This document shows, in pieces, positions 63,609 to 64,000 of a stretch of DNA of 64,000 bases. The stretch lies in assembly GCF_000802235.1 (NCBI RefSeq), contig NZ_JTDL01000082.1, positions 1-64,000 on the forward strand, given 5' to 3'. The notes below the pieces were generated by a model that saw only the letters and a program-made list of their open reading frames with translations, did no database searches and was not told where the DNA came from. Each line of letters starts with the position of its first letter. The first letter of the stretch is position 1. This stretch comes from Sinomonas humi. GTDB lineage: Bacteria; Actinomycetota; Actinomycetes; Actinomycetales; Micrococcaceae. The translations under genes were made by a program, and so were the position numbers.

Positions 63609-64000
63609 CAGTTCTCCTCCTGGGAGCGCTCGTTGCGCTGTGTGCTCTTGCCCGCTGCAGCGAGATCGGCCTGTCCCTCGCCCTTCGCCTGGGCCTCGGC
63701 CGCCCGGCGCTCGGCGATGGTCATGCGGCGACCTGCCTCACGCGCAGCGGCCGCGTTCTTCGGCTTGAGCGACGACTGGGCGGCCGCGGAGGCCTCCCTC
63801 AAACGACCCGCGCCCCGGTAGAGAGGAACCGCTCCGAGTTGGACCGGGTCGAGGCCGGAGAAGCGGTGCCCCTCGCCGAAAAACTTCGTCCGGGCGATGA
63901 CCTGGAGGGTTGGGTGGGTGAACATGAACACCACGAGAAGGTCTGCGATCGCCGTGAGGCCGAGCGTGAAGGCGAAACCCTGCACGTTGCCGACCGCGAC
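63608..64000 (-). CDS. secD: Protein translocase subunit SecD (partial, N-terminus beyond window)
   Basis: Only the last 130 residues are visible. They hold the final membrane spans (GFAFTLGLTAIADLLVVFMF), a cytoplasmic loop and an Ala/Arg-rich charged tail of about 70 residues ending SQEEN. The frame is open to the window edge. It sits directly before secF as usual. Confidence 0.88.
   Translation of the reverse strand, partial: VAVGNVQGFAFTLGLTAIADLLVVFMFTHPTLQVIARTKFFGEGHRFSGLDPVQLGAVPLYRGAGRLREASAAAQSSLKPKNAAAAREAGRRMTIAERRAAEAQAKGEGQADLAAAGKSTQRNERSQEEN

Overview
The window is a high-GC, gene-dense stretch of actinobacterial core chromosome. The mix of genes (mihF, the pyrR-pyrB-pyrC-PH-carA-carB-pyrF order, a helicase-degenerate PriA beside metK, DUF3097, DUF349 and DUF4870 proteins) and the protein sequences point to the family Micrococcaceae (Arthrobacter/Sinomonas-like); the genus is an inference. 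Many starts are GTG or TTG. I see no rRNA, tRNA, CRISPR array, phage or insertion sequence.

Layout. 1-4.6 kb: the hrcA-dnaJ heat-shock operon behind a CIRCE operator (dnaJ runs off the left edge), divergent DUF3097 and DUF4870 genes, then hemW. 4.6-8.2 kb: lepA, rpsT with a strong terminator and an 18-bp minisatellite, and holA. 8.5-15.5 kb: a small membrane protein facing what looks like a decayed relative, then (minus strand) comEC, comEA, a DegV protein and leuS, which is preceded by a probable leucine attenuator. 15.5-22.8 kb: glpD-glpK, a divergent SorC-type regulator, and a tightly overlapping trio of aldo/keto reductase, alpha/beta hydrolase and GT4 glycosyltransferase. 22.9-38.1 kb: a long minus-strand run for pyrimidine synthesis (pyrR to pyrF) followed by mihF, gmk, rpoZ, coaBC, metK and priA. 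38.2-50 kb: a PrsW-type protease, then alaS-ruvX-mltG-aroE-aroC-aroK-aroB-TPR gene-efp-nusB on the minus strand. 50-64 kb: two small envelope-type proteins, rpsD, rarA, aspS, hisS, then plus-strand cyclophilin, DUF349 and AbiEi-like genes, and finally relA, secF and the 3' part of secD.

How the genes work together. The pyr run supplies UMP and is probably controlled by PyrR binding a loop in its own mRNA next to the ribosome-binding site. The aro run makes chorismate and shares overlapping genes with translation (efp, alaS), transcription (nusB) and cell-wall (mltG) functions. glpD-glpK convert glycerol to dihydroxyacetone phosphate. The candidates most worth a second look are the leuS leader (an 8-residue peptide with three consecutive Leu codons and a terminator), the AKR-hydrolase-glycosyltransferase trio, the pyrR leader, the convergent pair of small membrane proteins and the TOPRIM-like signature in DUF3097. 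I did not find a clear new defence or mobile system; most of the window is conserved housekeeping DNA.
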